From JACMMS01 sp043772865 (lineage in GTDB: Bacteria; Pseudomonadota; Gammaproteobacteria; Burkholderiales; Methylophilaceae): a stretch of 5,360 nt of DNA. The notes beneath the pieces were generated by a model that was given only the letters and a program-made list of their open reading frames with translations, was not told where the DNA came from and searched no databases. The translations under genes were made by a program, and so were the position numbers. The stretch spans positions 1 to 5,360 of the forward strand of contig JAYVFU010000044.1 of the NCBI GenBank assembly GCA_043772865.1, in the 5' to 3' direction. Below, one piece after another: positions 1 through 5,360 of this stretch; position 1 is the stretch's first letter; each line of letters opens with the position of its first letter.

Positions 1-16
1 GGCGATTTAAATCGCC
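1..16. repeat. Perfect 16-base palindrome inside ispD
   Basis: GGCGATTTAAATCGCC is its own reverse complement. It lies in coding sequence (Gly-Asp-Leu-Asn-Arg) at the window edge, so whether it extends further left cannot be seen. It may be chance. Confidence 0.5.
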
Positions 17-267
17 GCGTTTTGAAAACTGAATCACGCGAACACTTATGGCAAGCTCAAACGCCACAAATGTTTCGTTATTGTTTATTAACACAGGCTT
101 TACAAAGCTTTAGTGGTGCGCCAACAGATGAGGCACAGGCTCTTGAGGCGTTGGGTTATTCACCTAGGCTAGTTCGAGGAGATTTACGTAATCTTAAAGT
201 CACTTATCCGCAAGATTTGGAATTGGCAGCATTAATCATATGTGCTGATAAAGGTTATAAAAAATGA
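1..267 (+). CDS. ispD: IspD, 2-C-methyl-D-erythritol 4-phosphate cytidylyltransferase, C-terminal part (5' end outside window)
   Basis: This is the last 88 codons of the cytidylyltransferase that joins CTP and methylerythritol 4-phosphate to give CDP-methylerythritol, the third step of the cytoplasmic MEP isoprenoid pathway. The frame is open from base 1, so the gene begins upstream; the TTG at 22 is an internal leucine codon, not a start. Family landmarks are visible in order: LWQAQTPQMF (fragment residues 16-25), TDEAQALEALGY (42-53), and NLKVT (64-68) followed by a P-x-DL motif. The lysine of NLKVT (codon 196-198) corresponds to the conserved Lys213 of the E. coli enzyme. About 20 residues follow that motif, as in E. 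coli, so the C-terminus looks complete. The stop codon TGA overlaps the ispF start as ATGA, which indicates an operon with translational coupling. Identification is firm; the N-terminal CTP-binding part cannot be judged here. Confidence 0.95.
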   Translation, partial: GDLNRRVLKTESREHLWQAQTPQMFRYCLLTQALQSFSGAPTDEAQALEALGYSPRLVRGDLRNLKVTYPQDLELAALIICADKGYKK

Positions 268-737
268 GAATAGGTCACGGTTTTGATGTGCATCAGTTAG
301 TTGCAGGGTGCAAATGCATTATTGGTGGCGTTGATATTCCGCATGATAAAGGTCTGGATGGACACTCAGATGCAGATGTGCTGTTGCATGCGATTTGCGA
401 TGCATTATTGGGAGCAGCTGCCATGGGGGACATCGGCAAACATTTCCCCCCTAGTGATAATCAGTATAAAGGCATAGATTCACGTCAGTTATTACGTCAC
501 GTAGTGGTGTTGCTAAAAGATAATGGTTATGTGGTCGGTAATATTGATGCGACGGTGATTTGCGAGGAACCTAAACTATCACCTCACACGCAAAGCATGC
601 GTGAACATATTGCGGCTGACTGTAATGTGCAAATTGATGCCATTAATGTTAAGGCAACCACCACTGAAAGGCTTGGTTTTACTGGCCGTGGTGAAGGAAT
701 TGCTGCTGAGGCAGTGTGCCTTATTACAAAAGCTTAA
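264..737 (+). CDS. ispF: IspF, 2-C-methyl-D-erythritol 2,4-cyclodiphosphate synthase
   Basis: This enzyme cyclises CDP-methylerythritol 2-phosphate to methylerythritol 2,4-cyclodiphosphate with release of CMP, the fifth step of the MEP pathway. In known members it works as a cytoplasmic homotrimer with a zinc ion per active site. The 157-residue length is normal for the family. The N-terminus MRIGHGFDVH carries the zinc ligands Asp8 and His10, and the third ligand His42 lies in HSDADVLLHA (34-43). GDIG (55-58) holds the metal-binding Asp56. The signature NVKATTTERLGFTGRGEGIA (128-147) is complete, including the Thr and Glu that contact the CDP part. The ATG start overlaps the ispD stop and has AAGG at 251-254 as a Shine-Dalgarno-like site with 9 bases of spacing. 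All key residues are present, and nothing suggests a defect or fusion with IspD. Confidence 0.98.
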   Translation: MRIGHGFDVHQLVAGCKCIIGGVDIPHDKGLDGHSDADVLLHAICDALLGAAAMGDIGKHFPPSDNQYKGIDSRQLLRHVVVLLKDNGYVVGNIDATVICEEPKLSPHTQSMREHIAADCNVQIDAINVKATTTERLGFTGRGEGIAAEAVCLITKA

Positions 738-751
738 AACTAATAGCTAGT

Positions 752-780
752 CTGACACTCCTAAGCTAGTGCGCTAAAAA
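752..780 (+). promoter_or_regulatory. Possible sigma70-type promoter for the ABC exporter gene
   Basis: CTGACA (752-757, five of six matches to TTGACA) lies 17 bases before TAAAAA (775-780, four of six matches to TATAAT). Transcription would begin near 787 and leave a leader of about 20 bases before the ATG at 807. This is the only reasonable promoter-like pair I see in the 69-base gap after ispF. The -10 element is weak and AT-rich DNA gives such matches by chance. The gene could also be read through from ispDF, since no convincing terminator separates them. Confidence 0.35.
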
Positions 781-806
781 TCCCTTCAATATTAAAAACT
801 TCATAC

Positions 807-2636
807 ATGCTCAATTGGTTTGAAAATTTTCTCAGCGCATTTCCTTCAAATGAAATTGCTGCACCGCCCAAATCCTTATGGCAATTTTTGTGGGCAAGCA
901 CAAAAGGCATGCGCCGTTACTTGCTCTGTTTGACTGTATTTACGGGCATTACTGGCGCATTTGAGGCGCTATTGTTCGCGATGATGGGCAAAGTGGTGGA
1001 TTGGCTATCTACCATTCCACCCGCTGAATTGTGGGTGCGCGAAGGTCAGCATTTGTTATGGTTATCTATCGCATTAATGGTCAGTGTGGTATTTATTTTG
1101 ATGCAAACTTTGTTTAAGCATCAAACACTTGCGGGTAATTTTCCCATGCGTTTACGTTGGAACTTCCATCGACTCATGCTCAATCAAAGTATGAGTTTTT
1201 ATCAGGATGAGTTCGCCGGTCGTGTCGCGACCAAAGTCATGCAAACAGCGCTTGCTGTGCGTGATGTGTGGTTTATTTTGGCGGATATTTTAATTTATGT
1301 GCTGATTTACTTTGGCACTATGGTCACCATTGTTGCTTATTTCAACCCATTGATTGCAATACCGTTTTTAGTCTGGTTGGTCGCTTATGGGCTATCACTG
1401 AGTTATTTTGTACCCAGACTAAGTAAAGTATCGCAAAACCAAGCAGATGCACGCTCTATGATGGCAGGTCGCATCACTGATGCGTACACCAATATTAGTA
1501 CTGTAAAGTTATTCTCACACGCAGGCCGTGAAGCGGGATACGCTAGATTTGCTATGCACGAGTTTTTAGGCACAGTACATCAGCAAATGCGCATGGTGAC
1601 GCAAGTAGAGGTAGTTAACCATATCTTAAATATGATTTTAATTATCGCTACAGGTTTAACTGCTTTGTGGTTATGGAGCCATGGTCAAGTGTCAGTTGGC
1701 GGTGTAGCCGCGGCTACTGCGATGTCATTACGTTTAAATGGAATATCGCATTGGGTGATGTGGGAAATGACCTCGTTATATGAACAAATTGGAACGGTGC
1801 AAGATGGTATTAATACACTCACCACACATAATAAAATTAATGATGTTACCCACGCTAAACCTTTGGTAGTGAATAACGGTAAAGTTGAATTTAATGCGGT
1901 TGATTTTAATTATGGTAATCAACATAAGCGTGTGTTAAATGGACTTGATCTGCAGATTAAAGCAGGTGAAAAAGTAGGCTTGGTAGGGCGCTCTGGTGCG
2001 GGAAAATCTACTATCGTTAACCTTTTGCTACGCTTTTATGAGGTAGAGGCTGGCCAAATTCTCATTGATGGTCAAAACATCAATCATGTCACGCAAAACA
2101 GTTTACGTGAACACATTGGAATGGTCACGCAAGATACTTCACTGCTCCACCGCTCGGTACGTGACAATATTTTGTATGGCCGCCCTAATGCAACAGATGC
2201 CGAGATGATAGTGGCTGCCAAACGCGCGGAAGCCCATGCGTTTATTTTAAGTTTAACCGATGCAAAAGGTCGAACAGGTTACGATGCTCATGTTGGTGAG
2301 CGCGGAGTGAAGCTCTCAGGCGGTCAGCGTCAGCGTATTGCAATTGCGCGTGTCATGTTGAAAGATGCGCCGATTTTATTACTTGATGAAGCGACCAGTG
2401 CCTTAGACTCTGAGGTTGAAGTCGCTATACAAGCCAGTTTATATCACTTAATGGAAGGTAAAACCGTTGTTGCTATTGCTCACCGATTATCAACAATCGC
2501 CGCGATGGATAGACTTATTGTATTAGATGAAGGTCGAATTATCGAAGAGGGTGATCATGCTAAGCTGTTAAAAGCAGGTGGTTTATATGCTAGTTTGTGG
2601 GCACATCAAAGCGGTGGTTTTCTTGGTGATGAGTAA
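807..2636 (+). CDS. ABC exporter half-transporter with fused membrane and ATPase domains (MsbA/multidrug type), substrate unknown
   Basis: A 609-residue inner-membrane exporter that should dimerise and use ATP to move a hydrophobic or amphipathic substrate outward. Residues 1-35 form a cytoplasmic lead-in. Six hydrophobic segments follow at roughly 38-60, 83-103, 155-176, 179-200, 268-290 and 296-318. The nucleotide-binding domain occupies about 358-600. It has A-loop Tyr369, Walker A GRSGAGKST (394-402), Q-loop Gln442, signature LSGGQ (503-507), Walker B ILLLDE (523-528) with catalytic Glu528, D-loop SALD (531-534) and H-loop His559. All catalytic residues are intact, so a homodimer with two working ATP sites is likely, and no partner half-transporter is adjacent. 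The start at 807 fits the family's usual N-terminus (MLxWFEN), although no Shine-Dalgarno sequence precedes it. No neighbour reveals the substrate: lipid, peptide or drug export are all possible, and a specific name such as msbA is not justified. Confidence 0.93.
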   Translation: MLNWFENFLSAFPSNEIAAPPKSLWQFLWASTKGMRRYLLCLTVFTGITGAFEALLFAMMGKVVDWLSTIPPAELWVREGQHLLWLSIALMVSVVFILMQTLFKHQTLAGNFPMRLRWNFHRLMLNQSMSFYQDEFAGRVATKVMQTALAVRDVWFILADILIYVLIYFGTMVTIVAYFNPLIAIPFLVWLVAYGLSLSYFVPRLSKVSQNQADARSMMAGRITDAYTNISTVKLFSHAGREAGYARFAMHEFLGTVHQQMRMVTQVEVVNHILNMILIIATGLTALWLWSHGQVSVGGVAAATAMSLRLNGISHWVMWEMTSLYEQIGTVQDGINTLTTHNKINDVTHAKPLVVNNGKVEFNAVDFNYGNQHKRVLNGLDLQIKAGEKVGLVGRSGAGKSTIVNLLLRFYEVEAGQILIDGQNINHVTQNSLREHIGMVTQDTSLLHRSVRDNILYGRPNATDAEMIVAAKRAEAHAFILSLTDAKGRTGYDAHVGERGVKLSGGQRQRIAIARVMLKDAPILLLDEATSALDSEVEVAIQASLYHLMEGKTVVAIAHRLSTIAAMDRLIVLDEGRIIEEGDHAKLLKAGGLYASLWAHQSGGFLGDE

Positions 2637-2658
2637 TCGTATAGTTTCAGATTTTATT

Positions 2659-2686
2659 TTGCCTTTTTTATAAACAGCGCTATAAA
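2659..2686 (+). promoter_or_regulatory. Probable sigma70-type promoter for the diguanylate cyclase gene
   Basis: TTGCCT (2659-2664, four of six matches to TTGACA) is separated by 16 bases from TATAAA (2681-2686, five of six matches to TATAAT). Initiation would fall near 2693, giving a leader of about 78 bases that begins just before the paired segments described at 2698-2770. The -10 match is good and the position, in the gap after the exporter stop codon, is sensible. The call rests on sequence matches only. Confidence 0.45.
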
Positions 2687-2697
2687 AACCCTCTTAA

Positions 2698-2770
2698 AGC
2701 ACGCTTTATTCAACACGTTTTCAGCGAGAATAGTAGCTATCAAAAAGATAGTCTATTATTTAAACGTGCT
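2698..2770 (+). promoter_or_regulatory. Structured 5' leader of the diguanylate cyclase gene with alternative pairings next to the start codon
   Basis: The ten bases directly before the ATG (2761-2770, TAAACGTGCT) can pair with either of two upstream segments. One is 2698-2708 (AGCACGCTTTA, ten pairs with C2704 bulged); the other is 2714-2720 (CACGTTT, seven perfect pairs with 2762-2768). The two options exclude each other. Inside both lies a hairpin: AATAG-TAG-CTATC (2729-2741), loop AAAAA (2742-2746), and GATAG-T-CTATT (2747-2757). No Shine-Dalgarno sequence is visible. The pairings are read directly from the sequence; that they control translation is inference. It does not resemble a c-di-GMP riboswitch. 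At DNA level the inner inverted repeat could instead be a protein binding site. Confidence 0.4.
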
Positions 2771-4648
2771 ATGACAAAAAATACATCAAACTCAGCGAGC
2801 ATTACTTCACCTTCAGACTTTGCACGCGATACTATTAAACGTATGGCCGTTGAACGTATTGCTCCTACCCCTGAAAACTACACACGTATTTACAATGAAA
2901 TAGCCAAAGTACCTGAAATAAAATCATTAGAAACCTTGATGAAAGGTATGCTCAAAGATATTCCCCGCGATAACGTAGAAAGCATGAAATGGTCTGGCGC
3001 CTTAGAAAAGTTTATTAATGACGCTAATGCAGCACCACTGACCAGCTTAGTTGAATCCACGATTAATACCAAAGCCACGCAATCTAAAGCATGGCCAAAC
3101 GCCATTCGCGACTTACTTGCAGAATGGGAAAAAAAGCACAGCAGTGTCACGCCCAAGTATAAAAAAGAAACCTTAGATAGGTTGCTCAATAACTTTGGTA
3201 ATGACCCAACGTTACCTGAAAAACTACTCACAATGACCAAAAGTTGGGTACAGCAGCAAGTGGTAGCTGCCACAGAATCTGTTGAGCTAGTGGCTGAAGT
3301 TGTTGAAATCATCCCAGAAAAAAGAGCCATTGTTTCGTTAGTAGATGAAGTAAAGCCCATCGAAAAAGTCCAAGCTAGCGCTTTGAAAACCAACATGATA
3401 GGTGAGACGCTAGTTGATAAGGGGATTAATGACTTTCAGGCGAACTTTGATGTCTTGCAAGACTTACTTAGCCAAGCTTTTAATTACGGATTAATTCCTC
3501 GTTTAGATGGTGATGAAGACTTAAAATATGGTGCTACAGAATTATTTAGCCGTATAAAAAGAACCAATAAAATTGAAGAGTGGCGAGATTTTGCTATAGA
3601 ACTAAAAGGTTTATTAACAAAAGTTGATTTATTTAATCACGATGAAAAAGACTTAAAAACTAGCCTGTTGAGCTTGTTGCGCTTACTCATAGACAACATA
3701 GGTGAGTTAATGACGGATGATAAGAGCATGAGCGGTCAAATTGCCGCAATGAAAACCATATTATCTAGCCCGCTTGAAAAAAGCATGATTCTTGATGTGG
3801 AAAAAAGCTTAAAAGAGGTGATATATAAACAGGGCGCACTTAAACATAGTTTAACTGATGCTAAAGAAAGCTTTAAGCATATGATTGCGGTATTTATTGA
3901 GCGCTTAGGGAGCTTGTCTGATTCTACTGGTCAGTACCATGGGAAAATTGGCATGTATGCGGCGGAACTGGTAGGTTTAGATGACATTACACAAATCAAC
4001 TCACTAGTAGAAAACCTTGCATCAGATACACGCTTAATGCAAACCGATGTTTTGCGCTCGCATCAGGCTATTGATGAACAAAGGGCTATTGCTGTTACCG
4101 CTGAGTTAAAAATTCGTGAGTTGGAAACACAATTAAGTCAGTTAAGTGAAAAAGTACGCATCGATCAGCTGACAGGTGTACTCAATCGCAGAGGTTTAGA
4201 AGAGGCTTTTGTGCAAGAAATTGCGCGTGCCCAACGTGGAGAAAGCAACCTCTGTGTGGCGATGTTAGATATTGACAATTTTAAACGTTTAAATGATACC
4301 TATGGTCATGAGGCAGGTGATATTGCGCTCAAATTTCTGGCGGATGTTGTAAAAGAAACAGTTAGACCAACAGATGTTGTAGCCAGATTTGGTGGGGAGG
4401 AGTTCGTTATTCTATTACCAAAATCGGACATTAATGAGGCCAATGCTGCCATTGTGCGATTACAACGTGAACTCACTAAAAAGTTTTTTATGCAAAAAAA
4501 CGAACGTTTAGTCATTACTTTTAGTGCAGGAATTGCTGTATTCAAAGCAGATGAAGATCAAGCAACAGTTTTACACCGCGCCGATTGTGCAATGTATTTA
4601 GCTAAAAAAATGGGTAAAAATCGTGTGATGACAGAGCGTGATTTGTAA
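2771..4648 (+). CDS. Cytoplasmic diguanylate cyclase with long helical N-terminal region and C-terminal GGDEF domain
   Basis: This 625-residue protein should condense two GTP into the second messenger cyclic di-GMP. The GGDEF domain covers about 460-622. It contains DQLTGVLNRRG (465-475), LDIDNFKRLNDTYGHEAGD (499-517) with metal ligand Asp500 and guanine contacts Asn508 and Asp517, and the active-site loop GGEEF (541-545). RPTD (532-535) lies five residues before GGEEF, the standard place of the RxxD inhibition site, so product feedback is expected. There is no signal peptide or membrane segment, so it is soluble. The N-terminus has two mostly helical blocks (about 14-165 and 217-420) joined by a Val/Glu-rich linker (about 164-200). 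A likely coiled coil (about 435-462) leads into the catalytic domain. I recognise no named sensor domain; the opening block with PTPENYTRIYNEI (32-44) recalls other proteobacterial cyclases. The ATG at 2771 has no Shine-Dalgarno sequence, but conserved-looking sequence starts near residue 14, which supports it. Confidence 0.93.
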   Translation: MTKNTSNSASITSPSDFARDTIKRMAVERIAPTPENYTRIYNEIAKVPEIKSLETLMKGMLKDIPRDNVESMKWSGALEKFINDANAAPLTSLVESTINTKATQSKAWPNAIRDLLAEWEKKHSSVTPKYKKETLDRLLNNFGNDPTLPEKLLTMTKSWVQQQVVAATESVELVAEVVEIIPEKRAIVSLVDEVKPIEKVQASALKTNMIGETLVDKGINDFQANFDVLQDLLSQAFNYGLIPRLDGDEDLKYGATELFSRIKRTNKIEEWRDFAIELKGLLTKVDLFNHDEKDLKTSLLSLLRLLIDNIGELMTDDKSMSGQIAAMKTILSSPLEKSMILDVEKSLKEVIYKQGALKHSLTDAKESFKHMIAVFIERLGSLSDSTGQYHGKIGMYAAELVGLDDITQINSLVENLASDTRLMQTDVLRSHQAIDEQRAIAVTAELKIRELETQLSQLSEKVRIDQLTGVLNRRGLEEAFVQEIARAQRGESNLCVAMLDIDNFKRLNDTYGHEAGDIALKFLADVVKETVRPTDVVARFGGEEFVILLPKSDINEANAAIVRLQRELTKKFFMQKNERLVITFSAGIAVFKADEDQATVLHRADCAMYLAKKMGKNRVMTERDL

Positions 4649-4649
4649 A

Positions 4650-4679
4650 TATTGTAATTAAGCTAAGCTTTTAGCAATA
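4650..4679. terminator. AT-rich hairpin at the convergent gene junction, possible bidirectional transcription end
   Basis: TATTG (4650-4654) pairs with CAATA (4675-4679), TAA (4655-4657) with TTA (4671-4673), and AAGC (4660-4663) with GCTT (4667-4670), around a TAA loop. G4674 and T4658-T4659 are bulged. It sits between the cyclase stop (4646-4648) and the Smr stop (4663-4665) and covers the last Smr codons, where a shared terminator would be expected. It is GC-poor and has no clear T-run on either strand, so it is not a classical intrinsic terminator. Confidence 0.3.
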
Positions 4680-5340
4680 CGATAACTGCGCCACTTCCGC
4701 CATCTTGCTTACGTGCTTGTGCGTAGGCTATCACTTCATCTTTTTGCATTAGCCAGTTGCGTAATTTATGCTTGAGCACAGGTTCTTTATTGCGTGAACC
4801 TAGCCCTTTGCCATGGACAATTCGCACACAACGTATGCCACGTTTTTTACAGTCAGCTAAAAATTCTGCTACATAAAGTCTTGCTTCATCTGAAATTAAA
4901 CCATGTAAATCAATGGCTGCTTGTATCACCCAATAGCCTCGACGTAACTTGCTTAAAATGTCAGGGGCATGGCCAGTACGCAAATAAAGTAACTCTTCAC
5001 CTGTTTCTATTTCGTAAGCCGGTAAATAATGATCGCTCAATGAATCGACTAAAGCTTGTCGCTCATCGCGCAAAAACTGATGTGGGATTGGTTGGAGTTT
5101 ACGTCGTTCAGGTAATTGCCGTGCTTGGTGTGCTTTTATATTTAAAGGTCTAGCATCTTTTACAGCCTTTTTAAATAACGCGGTTTCGCTATTTAAGCTC
5201 TCATCTAGTAATTGAGAGGCTAGCTGTTGCGCCACACGTGCTTTCTCAACCTCTTGCTGCTTAACTTCACGTATTTTAGCGCGTACGTCATCCAATTGAT
5301 TAGCTAAACCGTTACTGAAAATGCCACTCTTTTTACGCAT
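4663..5340 (-). CDS. Smr (small MutS-related) domain protein, probable RNA/DNA endonuclease of the SmrA/SmrB type
   Basis: A 225-residue cytoplasmic protein with a C-terminal Smr domain (about 140-224). The domain shows DLHG (144-147) with the DxH residues Asp144 and His146, then VHGKG (175-179) with the GxG loop, and GGSGA (214-218) near the end; all core motifs are intact. The segment FKKAVKDARPLN (56-67) matches the N-terminal extension of stand-alone Smr proteins of proteobacteria. Residues about 14-45 are charged and helical, possibly a coiled coil. Stand-alone Smr proteins are nucleases; E. coli SmrB cuts mRNA at collided ribosomes, while Smr domains on MutS2 have also been tied to DNA. 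A role in ribosome rescue here is therefore family-based inference. The ATG (complement of 5338-5340) is the first possible one, and only 20 upstream bases are visible, without a Shine-Dalgarno sequence. It is convergent with the cyclase gene and unrelated in operon terms. I cannot choose between the SmrA and SmrB names. Confidence 0.9.
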   Translation of the reverse strand: MRKKSGIFSNGLANQLDDVRAKIREVKQQEVEKARVAQQLASQLLDESLNSETALFKKAVKDARPLNIKAHQARQLPERRKLQPIPHQFLRDERQALVDSLSDHYLPAYEIETGEELLYLRTGHAPDILSKLRRGYWVIQAAIDLHGLISDEARLYVAEFLADCKKRGIRCVRIVHGKGLGSRNKEPVLKHKLRNWLMQKDEVIAYAQARKQDGGSGAVIVLLKA

Positions 5341-5360
5341 AGTTTAATGATATTGCAAAA

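Noticed and set aside
22..267. A separate small gene starting at TTG 22
   Set aside because: The frame is open to the window edge and the residues before position 22 continue the IspD sequence, so this is the end of ispD rather than a short gene.
739..770. Possible terminator hairpin after ispF (ACT/AGT and AGCT/AGCT pairs)
   Set aside because: The pairing is short and interrupted by a three-base bulge, there is no T-run after it, and it overlaps the candidate promoter. It could equally be a chance repeat of CTAA/GCTAG.
2693..2770. A c-di-GMP (GEMM) riboswitch before the diguanylate cyclase
   Set aside because: The context made it attractive, but the conserved GEMM core motifs are absent and the leader is too AT-rich and short for the known fold.
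2890..3396. 168-codon open frame on the minus strand inside the cyclase gene
   Set aside because: It lies wholly antisense to a strongly supported coding sequence. Its translation is a low-complexity Ser/Thr/Leu-rich run with no recognisable domain, typical of a shadow frame.
4306..4545. 79-codon minus-strand open frame opposite the GGDEF domain
   Set aside because: It is antisense to the conserved catalytic core, with no family resemblance; explained by the coding constraint of the opposite strand.
4494..4610. Further A7 runs in the cyclase gene (4494-4500 and 4604-4610) as phase-variation sites
   Set aside because: Runs of seven A are expected in an AT-rich gene encoding many lysines, and the frame is intact throughout. 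Nothing suggests switching.
4794..5153. 119-codon plus-strand open frame opposite the Smr gene
   Set aside because: It is fully antisense to the Smr coding sequence, whose motifs are intact. The translation shows no domain and no ribosome binding site.

Overview
The window looks like ordinary chromosomal DNA from a Gram-negative, moderately AT-rich proteobacterium. The isoprenoid genes ispD and ispF overlap by ATGA. The ABC exporter, the soluble diguanylate cyclase and the Smr protein all have a proteobacterial look, most like betaproteobacterial relatives from memory. A Methylophilaceae-type organism (Methylotenera or similar) is my best guess, but it is an inference that was not tested by any search. 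No mobile elements, CRISPR arrays, tRNA or rRNA genes are visible.

Layout: bases 1-267 are the 3' end of ispD, cut by the window edge. ispF (264-737) follows in the same operon. The two enzymes act in the MEP pathway of isoprenoid precursor synthesis. A 69-base gap with a possible sigma70-type promoter leads into a complete type IV half-size ABC exporter (807-2636). A 134-base gap then holds a second plausible promoter and a structured leader, in front of a 625-residue cytoplasmic GGDEF diguanylate cyclase (2771-4648). The cyclase has an intact active site, an intact RxxD inhibition site and a large uncharacterised helical N-terminus. On the opposite strand and convergent with it, with only 14 bases between stop codons, is a complete Smr-domain protein (4663-5340). 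An AT-rich hairpin spans this junction.

Functionally, the window combines housekeeping isoprenoid synthesis, an exporter of unknown substrate, a c-di-GMP signalling enzyme and a probable RNA-acting Smr nuclease. Only ispD and ispF clearly work together. The other three look like independent transcription units placed side by side. Genes fill nearly all of the window and no gap exceeds 134 bases. I do not see a new multi-gene system. The observations most worth a second look are the cyclase leader, with two competing upstream partners for the segment just before its start codon; the cyclase's uncharacterised N-terminus; and an in-frame A_AAA_AAG slippery heptamer in the cyclase gene.
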